46,833 nucleotides of DNA. Origin: Siculibacillus lacustris. Its GTDB lineage: Bacteria; Pseudomonadota; Alphaproteobacteria; Rhizobiales; Ancalomicrobiaceae. Shown piece after piece: positions 36,052-45,156 of the stretch. The position numbers and the translations under genes are program-made. A model generated the notes under the pieces. The model was not told the origin of the DNA. It saw nothing but the letters and a program-made list of their open reading frames with translations, and did not search any database. Within the stretch, counting starts at the first letter, position 1. The number at the start of each line of letters is the position of its first letter. The stretch lies in contig NZ_SJFN01000033.1 of NCBI RefSeq assembly GCF_004328075.1, positions 3,994 to 50,826 on the forward strand, read 5' to 3'.

Positions 36052-36882
36052 TCACAGGACCGAGACGAGGAACCGCAGCCCCATCGCCGCCAGGAACACC
36101 GCGAAGGAGATCTCCAGCCGGCGTTTCGACAGGCGATGGGCGAGGCGGGCGCCGATCGGCGCGCAATAGATGCTGGTCGGCATGATCAGCGCTGCGCCGA
36201 GCAGACTGACGAAACCGATCGACAGGGGCGGCAACAGCGCCGCCTGCGCCCCGCCCGCCCACATGTAACCGATCGCGCCGGGAATCGAAATCAGCACCCC
36301 GAGCCCGGAGGCGGTGGCCACCGACTGATGGATCGGCCGATTGCAGAAGCTCATGATCAGATTGACGATCGAGCCGCCGCCGATGCCCATCAGCGCCGAC
36401 AGGAGTCCGGTGACGAGCCCCATCACCGTGCGCCACGGCTCGCCCGGCACGTCGTCGGCGAGTTTCCACGACACGCGGCCGAAGCCGAGCTTGATCGCCG
36501 TCACCCAGGCGACGAACACGAACACCAGCTTGAACACCGCCGGTGGCGCGAAGGAGGCGATCCAGGTGCCGAGCAGGACCCCGACCACCGTCGGGATCGC
36601 CCAGGAGCGCAGCAGCGCCCGGTCGACCCGCCCCTGCTCGAGATGGGCCATGAAGGAGCGCACCGAAGTCGGCACGATCACCGCGAGCGAGGTGCCGACC
36701 GCCAGCTGCATCTGCACCTCGCTCGGCACGCCGATCACCGCGAACAGCTGGTAGAGCACCGGCACCATCACCGCGCCGCCGCCGACCCCGAACAGCCCGG
36801 CGAGCAGCCCCGAGGCGACCCCCGCCAGGAGCAGCACCGCGGCGAGACCCGCCAGTTGCGAGACGTCGAATGCGCCGGTCAT
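36052..36882 (-). CDS. TauE/SafE-family permease
   Basis: A 276-residue inner-membrane permease with about eight hydrophobic segments. The duplicated family motif appears as GLLAGLFGVGGGAVMVPVLY near the N-terminus and GLLSALMGIGGGSIVNLIMS in the second half. The family exports or imports sulfite, sulfoacetate or other sulfonates and anions. Substrate unknown. It lies directly upstream of the MBL-fold hydrolase on the same strand. Confidence 0.92.
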   Translation of the reverse strand: MTGAFDVSQLAGLAAVLLLAGVASGLLAGLFGVGGGAVMVPVLYQLFAVIGVPSEVQMQLAVGTSLAVIVPTSVRSFMAHLEQGRVDRALLRSWAIPTVVGVLLGTWIASFAPPAVFKLVFVFVAWVTAIKLGFGRVSWKLADDVPGEPWRTVMGLVTGLLSALMGIGGGSIVNLIMSFCNRPIHQSVATASGLGVLISIPGAIGYMWAGGAQAALLPPLSIGFVSLLGAALIMPTSIYCAPIGARLAHRLSKRRLEISFAVFLAAMGLRFLVSVL

Positions 36883-36939
36883 GTTTCCCCCTCGCGCCGG
36901 CCGGGCTCTCGGTGGCCCGCTCTCGCGCCCGTCAGTCCG

Positions 36940-38196
36940 TCAGTCGGTCAATCGATCCCGGCTCAAGAGCCCCGGAAACAGTTTCGCCCAGGTCGCCGCC
37001 ACCGCGAGCGTGCCGAGGCCGCCGATCACCACCGAGCCGACCACCCCGACTAGTGCGGCGAGCGCCCCGGATTCGAACTGGCCGAGCTCGTTGGAGGCGC
37101 CGACGAACACCGCGTTGACCGCCGAGACCCGGCCGCGCATCTCGTCCGGCGTGTCGTGCTGGACCAGCGTCTGGCGCACCACCACCGACACCATGTCGGC
37201 GGCACCGAGCAGTACCAGGAAGCCGAGCGACAGCGGCAGCGAGGTCGACAGGCCGAAACCGACGGTCACCGCGCCGAACAGCGCCACCGCCGCGAACATC
37301 TTGTAGCCGGCGCGTCCGCCCAGCGGTCGATGGGCCAGCACCAGCCCCATCGTCGCGGCGCCGAGCGCCGGTGCCGAGCGCAGCAGGCCGAGACCCCACG
37401 GGCCGGTCAGCAGGATGTCGCGGGCATAGATCGGCAGCAGCGCCGTGGCGCCGCCGAGCAGCACCGCGAACAGATCGAGCGAGATCGCCCCGAGCAGGCT
37501 CGGGCGCGAACGGATGAAGCGGATGCCGGCGAACAGGCTGTCGAGCGTCGGTTTCTCGCGTCGCGCGGTGCTCGGGCGCGGTTCGATCCCGGTGACCGCC
37601 AGGGCCGCCACGCCGAAGCCGGTCAGCGCCGTGGCGAACACCACCGCCGGCCCGACCGCATAGAGCAGGCCGCCGATCGCCGGACCGGCGATCACCGAGA
37701 CCTGCCAGGTCGACGACGCCAGCGCCAGCGTCGAGGCGAACAGCCGGCGCGGCACCAGGCTCGGCAAGAGCGCCTGCAGCCCGGGCATGGCGAAGGCCCG
37801 CGCCGCACCGATCACCATCGCGAAACCGTAGATCGGCCAGGGACTGCGCCCCTCGAGCAGCACCGTCACCAGGAGCCCGGTCGCGGCCAGCGCCATCGCG
37901 CCATAGGCCGAGGCGATCACCAGACGTCGGTCGAAGCGATCGACCACTTCGCCGGCCGGCAGTGCCAGGACCACCGCCGGCACGAACACTGCGAGGCCGA
38001 TCAGGCCGAGCGACCACGCCGATCCGGTGATCGAATAGACGTACCAGCCGACGCCGACGTCGTGGATCTGCATGGCGATGCCGAAGGAGAAGCGGGCGGC
38101 GAGGAAGCGGCGCACCGCGGCGATCGCCAGCAGGTCCGACGTCGGTCGGGATGTCGCGGCTTGAAGCGGCGCCTCGTCCTCGACCTCGTCCGCCAT
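36940..38196 (-). CDS. MFS transporter (DHA3/EntS-like)
   Basis: A 418-residue major facilitator with about 12 hydrophobic segments. Typical of the EntS/DHA3 branch are IHDVGVGWYVYSITGSAWSL in helix 2 region and PAGEVVDRFDRRLV as the loop 2-3 signature. IRFIRSRPSLLGAISLDLFA opens the second half. It is probably an efflux carrier; the substrate is unknown. Start 38196 gives a short acidic N-terminus before helix 1. A longer frame in the same register runs far upstream but is a shadow of other genes. Confidence 0.87.
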   Translation of the reverse strand: MADEVEDEAPLQAATSRPTSDLLAIAAVRRFLAARFSFGIAMQIHDVGVGWYVYSITGSAWSLGLIGLAVFVPAVVLALPAGEVVDRFDRRLVIASAYGAMALAATGLLVTVLLEGRSPWPIYGFAMVIGAARAFAMPGLQALLPSLVPRRLFASTLALASSTWQVSVIAGPAIGGLLYAVGPAVVFATALTGFGVAALAVTGIEPRPSTARREKPTLDSLFAGIRFIRSRPSLLGAISLDLFAVLLGGATALLPIYARDILLTGPWGLGLLRSAPALGAATMGLVLAHRPLGGRAGYKMFAAVALFGAVTVGFGLSTSLPLSLGFLVLLGAADMVSVVVRQTLVQHDTPDEMRGRVSAVNAVFVGASNELGQFESGALAALVGVVGSVVIGGLGTLAVAATWAKLFPGLLSRDRLTD

Positions 38197-38321
38197 CGAT
38201 CGTCGCCACCCCGCATCGGCGGGCCCCGCGGAGCCCCGGAAGGCGGCTTCTAGCATCACAGCGGCGGCTTGTCTCGCGCGCTCGCGCGCAGCTCCTCGGC
38301 GTCCACCGCCGCCCGCGAGTG

Positions 38322-39746
38322 TCAGCGTCGCGGCAGGAATTCGGCCACCGCCGACGGGCGGATCACCAGCGCCGCCGCGCCATAGACGACGATGCCGACC
38401 ACGACGCCGACCCCCAGTTGAACGAGAACGCCGGTGCCGGCGGTCAGCGGCCTGACCGCCCATACCGCGGCGCTCATCACCGCCGTCGCCGCGACGATCC
38501 GGCCGAGATCGCCCCAGGGGATCGGGAAGGGCATCAGCCGTCGGGTGACCACGAAGGTGGTGGCGAACAGGAAGGCGAACTGGATCAAATAGGCCAGCGC
38601 GCAGCCCCAGATGCCCCAGCGCGGCACCAGCAGCATCAGGGCGGCGAGCCCAACCAGGGCCGCCGGCAGCGAGATCGTGGCGTTGAGGCCGTTGCGTTTG
38701 ACCATGTGGAAGATCTGGTCGAGGACGAAGGTCTTGAAGCCGGCGAACAGCGCCGTCGCCACCGCCAGGGGCAACACCACCACCGCCGCGTCGACATAGT
38801 CGTGCGCGAGCAGCAGCCCGGCCATCGGCTCGGCCACCAGCACCACCCCGGCCGCCGCCGGCAGGGTGATGAAGCCGACCCCCGAGATCAGTTCGGACAG
38901 CCGCCGCCCGGCGACCTCCGGGCCGCCGCGCTCGTAGTCCTCCATCAGCAGCGGAAACACCCGCACCCCGGCGAGGCTGAACAGGAAGTCCATCGGCTGT
39001 TTGGCGAGCATCACGCCGGCGGCGTAGAGCGCCACCGCGGCGGCGCCGTCGGAATGGTTCAGCCACAGCCGATCGGACGAGGCGAGCACCGAGGTGACGA
39101 TCGCCGCCGGGACGATCGGCAGGCCGTAGCCGAGGAAACCGCGGAGCGGTTCGGCGGTGCCGACCCGTGCGGCGATGCCGCGCCACGACCGCCGCCAGCC
39201 CCACGCCCCCGCCGCGGTGGTGACCACCGCGAACACCAGGGTCTGGACGAAGAACGATCCCGACAGCCAGGTGACCGCGACGCCGAACACCAGCACCCCG
39301 AGCGCCTTGCCGACCTCCACCGCGACGATGCCGTTGCGGTCGCCCTGGACCGACAGGATCGTCGAGGGAAAGCGCAGGACCGCCGTCGCCACCATGTAGA
39401 CGATCACCGCCACCGCGAATTCCACCGGCCGCTCGACCTGCATCGCGGCGGTCAGCCCCACCGCCACTGCCGCCGACAGCGCAAGCGTGGCGGCGTGGAT
39501 CTTCAGACTGCGCAGCGATTCCGCGCCGATCGCCCCCGCTTGGCCCGAGGCGAACCGCGCCAGCGCGATCCGTACCCAGTTGCTGCAGATCGCGTCGACC
39601 GCTTCGCCGATCGTCGTCACCAGCACGTAGAGCCCGTATTCGTTGCGCGAGATCAGGCGCGTCAGCACCACCACGAGGAGCAGCGACACCAGTCGCGGCA
39701 GCACCACCGCGGGGGCGTAGCCGATGAGCGAACGAACGATCGACAT
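38322..39746 (-). CDS. Polysaccharide flippase (Wzx/MATE-like)
   Basis: A 474-residue membrane protein with about 12-14 hydrophobic segments. The N-terminal PRLVSLLLVVVLTRLISRNE followed by YGLYV matches Wzx-type flippases, which move lipid-linked sugar repeats across the inner membrane. Conserved polar spots such as ASSDRLWLNHSDG and FSLAGVRVFPLLMEDYERGG fit the family. It is part of the polysaccharide locus, 69 bp from the GT2 gene on the same strand. Confidence 0.88.
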   Translation of the reverse strand: MSIVRSLIGYAPAVVLPRLVSLLLVVVLTRLISRNEYGLYVLVTTIGEAVDAICSNWVRIALARFASGQAGAIGAESLRSLKIHAATLALSAAVAVGLTAAMQVERPVEFAVAVIVYMVATAVLRFPSTILSVQGDRNGIVAVEVGKALGVLVFGVAVTWLSGSFFVQTLVFAVVTTAAGAWGWRRSWRGIAARVGTAEPLRGFLGYGLPIVPAAIVTSVLASSDRLWLNHSDGAAAVALYAAGVMLAKQPMDFLFSLAGVRVFPLLMEDYERGGPEVAGRRLSELISGVGFITLPAAAGVVLVAEPMAGLLLAHDYVDAAVVVLPLAVATALFAGFKTFVLDQIFHMVKRNGLNATISLPAALVGLAALMLLVPRWGIWGCALAYLIQFAFLFATTFVVTRRLMPFPIPWGDLGRIVAATAVMSAAVWAVRPLTAGTGVLVQLGVGVVVGIVVYGAAALVIRPSAVAEFLPRR

Positions 39747-39815
39747 GCTGTCTCCGGATTGGATCGCCGACGGCGACCGGGTCCGCGCCCCTCGGCGCCG
39801 GGGTGTCGCGGGGGT

Positions 39816-40820
39816 CTAGAAGCCGACGTCGTCGACGTAATGGTACCAGTGTTTGGCGATCAGCCGGCGCAGCGCCCGCGGCGCCACCGCGATCACCGTC
39901 AGCGCCACCATCGCGACGATCCGCCGGCGCGCGCCGATGGTGGCGAGGTGGCGGAAGTTGGCGAGCCCGGTCGCCAGGCCCGACCAGCGCGGCACTGCCG
40001 GGATGTCCCAGTCCGACGCCGGTATGCCGCGCAGCAGCAGGTACCAGGTGAGGTAATAGGGACCGATCAGATGGGCCGGCGGGGCGATCTCGACGCCATA
40101 GCTCCGCGCCACCCGGAACGCCGACTGCTGGGCGTGGTAGGCGTAATAGATGTCCTGGCGGATCGCCTTGAAGCTGCGCCGGCGCCCCGGTTGCGACATG
40201 TTGGCGGGATGGACGCGGTAGTCGCCGAGCACCTCGTCGACCGAGATCACCTGCTCGGTGACCGCCGCGGCGAAGCACAGCCAAGTGTCGAAGCCGGAAT
40301 ATTTCATGCCGTCCGACAGCGCGAACACCCGCCGGGCGAATTCGGTGGAAAACGCGTTGCCCGAGGTCGGCGGATAGGTCAGCGATCCGGTCTTCAGCAC
40401 GTGATCGCGGGTGGCGCCGTGTTCGAAGGGATAGCGCGGCAGGGTCTCGCCGGCCCGCTCGACCGCACCGATCAGCTCGAGGCGGAACTGCAGGGCGTGG
40501 AGGTCGTCGCGCCACAGCGCGGCGATGCGCGCGCAGGTGGTCGGCCGCAGCCGGTCGTCGGCATCGAGGAAGATGACGATGTCGCCCCGCGCCTCGTCGA
40601 GCGCCCGGGCGGCGGCCGCGACGTGGCCGCGGTTCTCCTGGAAGATCGTCCGGATGCCGGCGCGGGCCTCGATCACCGCCCGCGACCCGTCGCGCGAGCC
40701 GTCGTCGACGACGATCACCTCGACCGCCGGATGGGTCTGGCCGAGCGCCGAGTCGATCGCTTCACCGACGTAGTCGGCATAGTTGTAGTTGGCGATCAGG
40801 ATCGAGAACACCGGCGTCAT
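39816..40820 (-). CDS. Glycosyltransferase family 2
   Basis: A 334-residue GT-A-fold transferase. The start MTPVFSILIANYNYADYVGE is classic GT2. The nucleotide-sugar site is EVIVVDDGSRDGSRAVIEA, and the metal DXD-type motif is IFLDADDRLRPTT. A possible C-terminal hydrophobic stretch (IVAMVALTVIAVAPRAL) suggests membrane association. It likely adds a sugar to the repeat unit; the sugar is unknown. It lies 4 bp after the VpsF-like gene, so tight coupling is expected. Confidence 0.92.
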   Translation of the reverse strand: MTPVFSILIANYNYADYVGEAIDSALGQTHPAVEVIVVDDGSRDGSRAVIEARAGIRTIFQENRGHVAAAARALDEARGDIVIFLDADDRLRPTTCARIAALWRDDLHALQFRLELIGAVERAGETLPRYPFEHGATRDHVLKTGSLTYPPTSGNAFSTEFARRVFALSDGMKYSGFDTWLCFAAAVTEQVISVDEVLGDYRVHPANMSQPGRRRSFKAIRQDIYYAYHAQQSAFRVARSYGVEIAPPAHLIGPYYLTWYLLLRGIPASDWDIPAVPRWSGLATGLANFRHLATIGARRRIVAMVALTVIAVAPRALRRLIAKHWYHYVDDVGF

Positions 40821-40824
40821 GCGA

Positions 40825-42234
40825 TCATCCTTGTCGGGGCGGCGGCGCCCCGGCGTCCGGTCGGCCGTCCGACGGTGGCGAACCGGCCACGGTCGTCCCC
40901 GTTTGACCCGATTCTGGCGCCCACGGCGAGGACAATCGCCGCCCTCCCGCACCGCGGCGCGGCATCAGCACCAGGACCATCACCACCAATTGGGCGAGGC
41001 TCAGCGACTTGGCGGCGATGCCGTTCGATCCCGACATCACCACCACGAAATAGAGCACCAGCCATCCCGTCCGCGGCCCGGTCGCCCGCATCAGCTCGTG
41101 CAGGAACAGCCCGAGCCCGGCGAGGAACACCAGGGTCACGGCGAGGCCGTAGAAGGCGACGAAGGCCACCTCGGTGCTCTCGACGCCGACGCGGATGCCG
41201 TATTCGCGCTGGGCCTGGGCGATCAGCCGATCGTCCGACCACAGCACGAACTGTTCGGGGGTGAGGTCGCCGAAAATCTTGAACATCGCCACGCGCGCCT
41301 GGGCGCTGCCGTGGTCGGAGGAGAAGCGCTCGAGGAAGCGGTCGGCACCGCCCATGTCGACGAACACCACCACGAACAACGCCGCCACCGTCGCCACCGC
41401 GATCGCCGCCGCCGCCGCGTCGAGGCGGAAGCGCCCGCCGAGCAGCACGCCGACGCCCCGCGTCGCGCCGATCGCCCCGAGGATCACCACCGCGAAGACC
41501 ATCGCCACGCGCCCGCCGAAGGCCACCATCGCCACCGTCGCCAGCGCCATCAGACCGAGCCGCAGCACCACCGGCAGGCGCGGCGTCGCCCCGCAGGCCA
41601 GCGCCAACAGCCAGGTCCCGTCGAGAAAGGCGTTGACCAGCGGATGGCCGAAGATCGCCGAGGCGCGCCAGTCCTGCGCGAGGATGCGGCCGTCGGCGTC
41701 GAACATCGGCGTCAGCCGCCAGCTGGAGGCATATTCGACACAGCCGATCAGCGCATTGATCACGAACAGCAGGTGCAGGAACACCACCAGGCGCCCACGT
41801 TCGGCCTCGGTCATCGCCCCGACCACCGAGACCAACAGGATCGGCAGCAGGAATGTGTCGATCACCGGCGACACCGGCAGGCTCGACACCGTCACCACGT
41901 GGAAGAACAGGAGCACGGTGGCCAGGGCGAAGGCGGCGACGCCGGGGCGATCGATCGCCTCGCCGGCCATGAAGCGCACCACGCCGCCGCGCGAGGCGAT
42001 CAGCGGCAGCATCGCCAGCGCGGTCGCCCAGGTGGCGGGATGGATCTTGAGGGCCTGCGAGCCGCCCGGCGCCATGTAGGGAACGCCCAGCGCGATCAGC
42101 AGCGCCGGCGACACCGTCATCAGGATCACGACGGCGACAAAGCCGAGGATCACCGCGCCGCGCCGCGCCGCCCGCCGCCCGGCGGTGGCCCGCGGCGGCG
42201 CGAGATACGACGGGTTCGCCTCGGCCGCGGTCAT
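40825..42234 (-). CDS. VpsF-type/O-antigen-polymerase-like membrane protein
   Basis: A 469-residue membrane protein with about 10-12 hydrophobic segments and a long periplasmic loop (about residues 270-330) with RFSSDHGSAQARVAMFKIFG, the region where O-antigen ligase/polymerase proteins keep catalytic residues. Family resemblance is to VpsF-type polysaccharide polymerases. It would join repeat units or ligate the chain. Start 42234 gives MTAAEANPSYLAPP before helix 1. A longer frame to 42531 exists but its extra part looks non-coding. Confidence 0.8.
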   Translation of the reverse strand: MTAAEANPSYLAPPRATAGRRAARRGAVILGFVAVVILMTVSPALLIALGVPYMAPGGSQALKIHPATWATALAMLPLIASRGGVVRFMAGEAIDRPGVAAFALATVLLFFHVVTVSSLPVSPVIDTFLLPILLVSVVGAMTEAERGRLVVFLHLLFVINALIGCVEYASSWRLTPMFDADGRILAQDWRASAIFGHPLVNAFLDGTWLLALACGATPRLPVVLRLGLMALATVAMVAFGGRVAMVFAVVILGAIGATRGVGVLLGGRFRLDAAAAAIAVATVAALFVVVFVDMGGADRFLERFSSDHGSAQARVAMFKIFGDLTPEQFVLWSDDRLIAQAQREYGIRVGVESTEVAFVAFYGLAVTLVFLAGLGLFLHELMRATGPRTGWLVLYFVVVMSGSNGIAAKSLSLAQLVVMVLVLMPRRGAGGRRLSSPWAPESGQTGTTVAGSPPSDGRPDAGAPPPRQG

Positions 42235-42742
42235 CGACCAGCCTCCCGCGCCGCGGCCGGCCGCCGGCCGTCCTCGGTGGTCGTGGGAGTGGTCGTCACC
42301 CGCCGTCCCGTCCCCATGCCGCTCCGTCTCCGATCGCCCGCGTGCGAGCACACGAGTCTCCAAATGCCCCGTGAGATCTGAAGAATTTACGCCGTTTCGA
42401 GGTATCCTGGCAAAACCGGTTAATGAAACGTGAAGGCGGCGACGATCGCCGGCGCGCGCGCCGAATTCGAATACGACGGCGGCCGTCACAAACTGCGATG
42501 ACGCATCGCCACCTCGTTTGTAAATTTCCACGAAGTCTATAGGTCCACTGGGAAGGGAATGATAAATTAACCTTAAGAGGTGGTGAGGGAAATCTGTCGA
42601 CTTTTGCCGGTTCGTCTTCGGTGATGATTCATGATGCCGATGACTTCGCCTTTAAAAATTGAAGGAAATCAGCTAGCATTAAGCCTAGTCGACGATGGTC
42701 ATCGCGTCTACGATGATCCACTCCGTGTACCCGAGGTGAAAC
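42235..42742. other. Divergent intergenic region of polysaccharide locus
   Basis: A 508-bp gap between the VpsF-like gene (minus) and the WecG-type gene (plus). Bases 42380-42660 are clearly AT-richer than their surroundings, as expected for divergent promoters. A palindrome AACCGGTT lies at 42414-42421. I found no -35/-10 pair with acceptable spacing and no convincing small gene. The plus-strand open frame from 42631 is out of register with WecG and appears to be a shadow. Confidence 0.5.
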
Positions 42743-43624
42743 GTGTCCAGGCCCGTCGCGCAGACTTCGTCGAATCCCCCCCGCGATCCGGCTCCCACGG
42801 GTGCCGTTCGGATCGACTCCTGGGTCGTGAATGTTCCGAGCGAGAACTACCTGATCGATCACCTGATCGAAGATGCCGGCAACGGCCGCGGCGGTATGGT
42901 GTTCACCATCAACCTCGACCACTTCTCGCAGTTGCGGGTCGATCCCGATTTCCGTGCCGCCTACGAGTGCGCCGACTACGTCACCGCCGACGGCATGCCG
43001 GTGGTGCTGATGGCCCGCGCCGAGGGCGCGCACATCGACCGCGTCACCGGCGCCGATCTGGTCGTGCCGCTGTCGCGTGCCGCCGCCGATGCCGGCTTTC
43101 CGGTGTTCTTCTTCGGCACCAGCGACGCCGTTCTGGAACGCGCCATCGCCGAACTGCGTCGGAAGATCCCCAATCTGGTGGTCGCCGGCAGCGAGTCGCC
43201 GCCGATGGGCTTCGACCCGCACGGCGAGGCCGCCCGCGACGCCGCCCGCCGCATCGCCGCCTCGGGTGCGCGCTTCTGTTTCATCGCGCTCGGCGCCCCC
43301 AAGCAGGAGCTGTTCGCCCGCACCGCGGTCGCGACCGTCGAGGGCACGTTCTTCCTGGGGATCGGCGCCGCGCTCGACTTCATCGCCGGCACCCGCCGAC
43401 GTGCCCCGCGCTTCCTCCAGTCGATGTGCCTCGAATGGTTCTGGCGCCTCGCCCAGGAGCCGCGCCGCCTGACGCCCCGCTACCTGCGCTCGTTCCGCTG
43501 GCTGCTCGGCTATCTGACGCGCGGTGTGCTCGGCCTGCCGAACCAGCCGCAGAACGGGTCGTCACGCGACGTGCGCATCGTGGTGCGCGAAGGCCGCGGC
43601 GTCTCGCCGACCCGTCTCGGCTGA
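42743..43624 (+). CDS. WecG/TagA/CpsF-family glycosyltransferase
   Basis: A 293-residue GT26 transferase, which adds N-acetyl-mannosaminuronate-like or other sugars to a lipid-linked acceptor. Hallmarks: VFTINLDHFSQLRVDPDFR, the catalytic-site block ADYVTADGMPVVLMAR, FFGTSDAVLE, and ALGAPKQELF with GIGAALDFIAGTRRRAPRF. The C-terminal LEWFWRLAQEPRRL ends the domain. GTG 42743 has GAGGTGA just upstream. It faces away from the VpsF-like gene and is convergent with the GT4 gene. Confidence 0.93.
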   Translation: MSRPVAQTSSNPPRDPAPTGAVRIDSWVVNVPSENYLIDHLIEDAGNGRGGMVFTINLDHFSQLRVDPDFRAAYECADYVTADGMPVVLMARAEGAHIDRVTGADLVVPLSRAAADAGFPVFFFGTSDAVLERAIAELRRKIPNLVVAGSESPPMGFDPHGEAARDAARRIAASGARFCFIALGAPKQELFARTAVATVEGTFFLGIGAALDFIAGTRRRAPRFLQSMCLEWFWRLAQEPRRLTPRYLRSFRWLLGYLTRGVLGLPNQPQNGSSRDVRIVVREGRGVSPTRLG

Positions 43625-43644
43625 ACCGCCGCGCCAAACGCCGG

Positions 43645-44769
43645 TCACCCGCGCGCGGCGGCGAGCCGTCGCGCCGCGCGTTCGGCCCGCTCGGCGACCA
43701 CCTCGTCGATCAGCGCACTCCAGCCGGCGATGCCGATCTCCGCGGAAAAGGCCTCGGCGCGCCGGATCCGTTCGGCCGGATCGCCGGGACGGTCGAGCGC
43801 CGTCTCGATCGCCGCCGCCATCGCCGCGACGTCGCCGATGCCGACCAGCTGACCGAAGCGCCCGCCGGCGAGAATCTCCGCCGGTCCGCCGCAGGTCGTC
43901 GAGACGATCGGCAGACCGTGCGCCAGCGCCTCGACCACCACCATGCCGAAGGCCTCGGTCCGCGACGGCACCACCACCAGCCGCGCCGCGCGATAATAGG
44001 CGGTGGGGTCCTCGTGCCAGCCGACGATCTCGACCCGACCGCCGAGCCCGAGTTCGCCGATCAGCGCCGTCAGTGCCGCGCGGTCCGGTCCGTCACCGAG
44101 CAGGGTGAGGTGCGCGTCGGGCCGGGCGACCCGCGCGAAGGCCCGCACCAGATCGTCCATGCCCTTCTCGCGGCTCAGCCGTCCGACCGCCAGGATCGCC
44201 GGCCGCCGCGTCGCGAGATCGCCGGCTCCGGCCGCCGCGCCGGCGAAGTCCATCTCGACCGGGTTGTAGATCCGCCGGGTCTTGGCCGGCGCTGCGCCCC
44301 AACGGCCGACCAACTCGTCCTTCAGCGCATCGGAGACCGCGACGATGCGGCTCGACAGGCGGTTGAGCACCGGCATGCCCCAATAGGCGGCGGCGGCGAG
44401 CTTGCCGGTCTTGTACTCTTCGAAGCCGTGGTAGGAGAGCACCAACGGCGTGCCGCTGCGCGCCAACAGCGCGGCGATCGCCAGTTTCGAGCAGGACCCG
44501 GAAGTCGCCGCCAGCGCGATCTGCGGTCGGCCGTGCCGCAGCAGGCGGGCGAGATGCAGGATCCCGGCGCCGAAATGCTCGCCGATCACCTCCACAGCGA
44601 CATCCGCGTCGGTCGCCGCGAACCCGCGGCCGGCCCGATCGACCGCCAGAGTCACCCGGTCGCCGCGCGCCGCGAGCCCCCGGGCGATCGTCGCCCAGAC
44701 CCGCTCGGCGCCGCCGTCACCGGGGGCCCGCGTGGTCATCAGGATTTCGAGCGGGCGTCTGTCTGACAT
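43645..44769 (-). CDS. Glycosyltransferase family 4
   Basis: A 374-residue GT-B-fold retaining transferase. The N-terminal domain opens LEILMTTRAPGDGGAERVWA. The C-terminal donor domain holds LAVGRLSREKGMDDLVRAFA, LLGDGPDRAAL, and the EX7E motif in VVPSRTEAFGMVVVEALAHG. It should add one sugar to the repeat unit. Start 44769 gives MSDRRPLEIL; two more upstream starts exist in frame and none has a strong ribosome site. It is convergent with the WecG-type gene, 20 bp away. Confidence 0.9.
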   Translation of the reverse strand: MSDRRPLEILMTTRAPGDGGAERVWATIARGLAARGDRVTLAVDRAGRGFAATDADVAVEVIGEHFGAGILHLARLLRHGRPQIALAATSGSCSKLAIAALLARSGTPLVLSYHGFEEYKTGKLAAAAYWGMPVLNRLSSRIVAVSDALKDELVGRWGAAPAKTRRIYNPVEMDFAGAAAGAGDLATRRPAILAVGRLSREKGMDDLVRAFARVARPDAHLTLLGDGPDRAALTALIGELGLGGRVEIVGWHEDPTAYYRAARLVVVPSRTEAFGMVVVEALAHGLPIVSTTCGGPAEILAGGRFGQLVGIGDVAAMAAAIETALDRPGDPAERIRRAEAFSAEIGIAGWSALIDEVVAERAERAARRLAAARG

Positions 44770-45156
44770 CGATCGACCGAAGCGCATGAACCGAATGAGA
44801 GGATTACAATCCAAGAAAGCATCCCGACACTATATTGCCAGGATGAACGACAAGTCACCCGCCGAGTACCGGGCAGTGTCGCAGGGACTTCGCACCACCG
44901 GGGCAGGCCGGTCGGTGCGGGACGGCGGCGGCCGGCGGTGCGCGGGGCGACGCGGCGCCGGCGACGCCGCCGGGTGCACCTTCGGCGATTTGCGGCTATG
45001 ATTTAAGCTTCGTTAAGCGCTTTCCCTGTCTTGTGTGGGAGAGTGCGGGTCGACCACGGCGGGGGGCCGGCGGACGGGCGAATCCGAGCGTCGCGGGGCG
45101 GAACCTCGCCCGGCGTCGGTTGCGGCCGGTCGTGGGCGAAGGAACGGCGGGAGCGC
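44770..45156. other. Divergent intergenic region before chain-length gene
   Basis: A 387-bp gap between GT4 (minus) and the Wzz-type gene (plus). It has two AT-rich spots: around 44795-44850 and 44985-45025. The second holds TATGAT (44997-45002) as a -10 candidate, with no good -35, and the repeated TTAAGC element. No convincing open frame. Confidence 0.45.
45003..45022. promoter_or_regulatory. TTAAGC repeats 10 bp apart upstream of chain-length gene
   Basis: TTAAGC occurs at 45003-45008 and 45013-45018, one helical turn apart. Each continues into a palindrome: AAGCTT (45005-45010) and AAGCGCTT (45015-45022). It sits just downstream of a TATGAT -10 candidate, so it could be an operator of the exopolysaccharide transcript. 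Confidence 0.3.

Noticed and set aside
36940-40515. A 1191-codon open frame on the minus strand
   Set aside because: Only its last 418 codons are a real MFS transporter. The rest is Arg/Pro-rich shadow of the flippase and GT2 genes, typical of high-GC DNA.
42631-44766. A 711-codon plus-strand open frame
   Set aside because: It is out of register with the WecG-type gene, is Arg-rich and antisense to GT4; a composition artefact.
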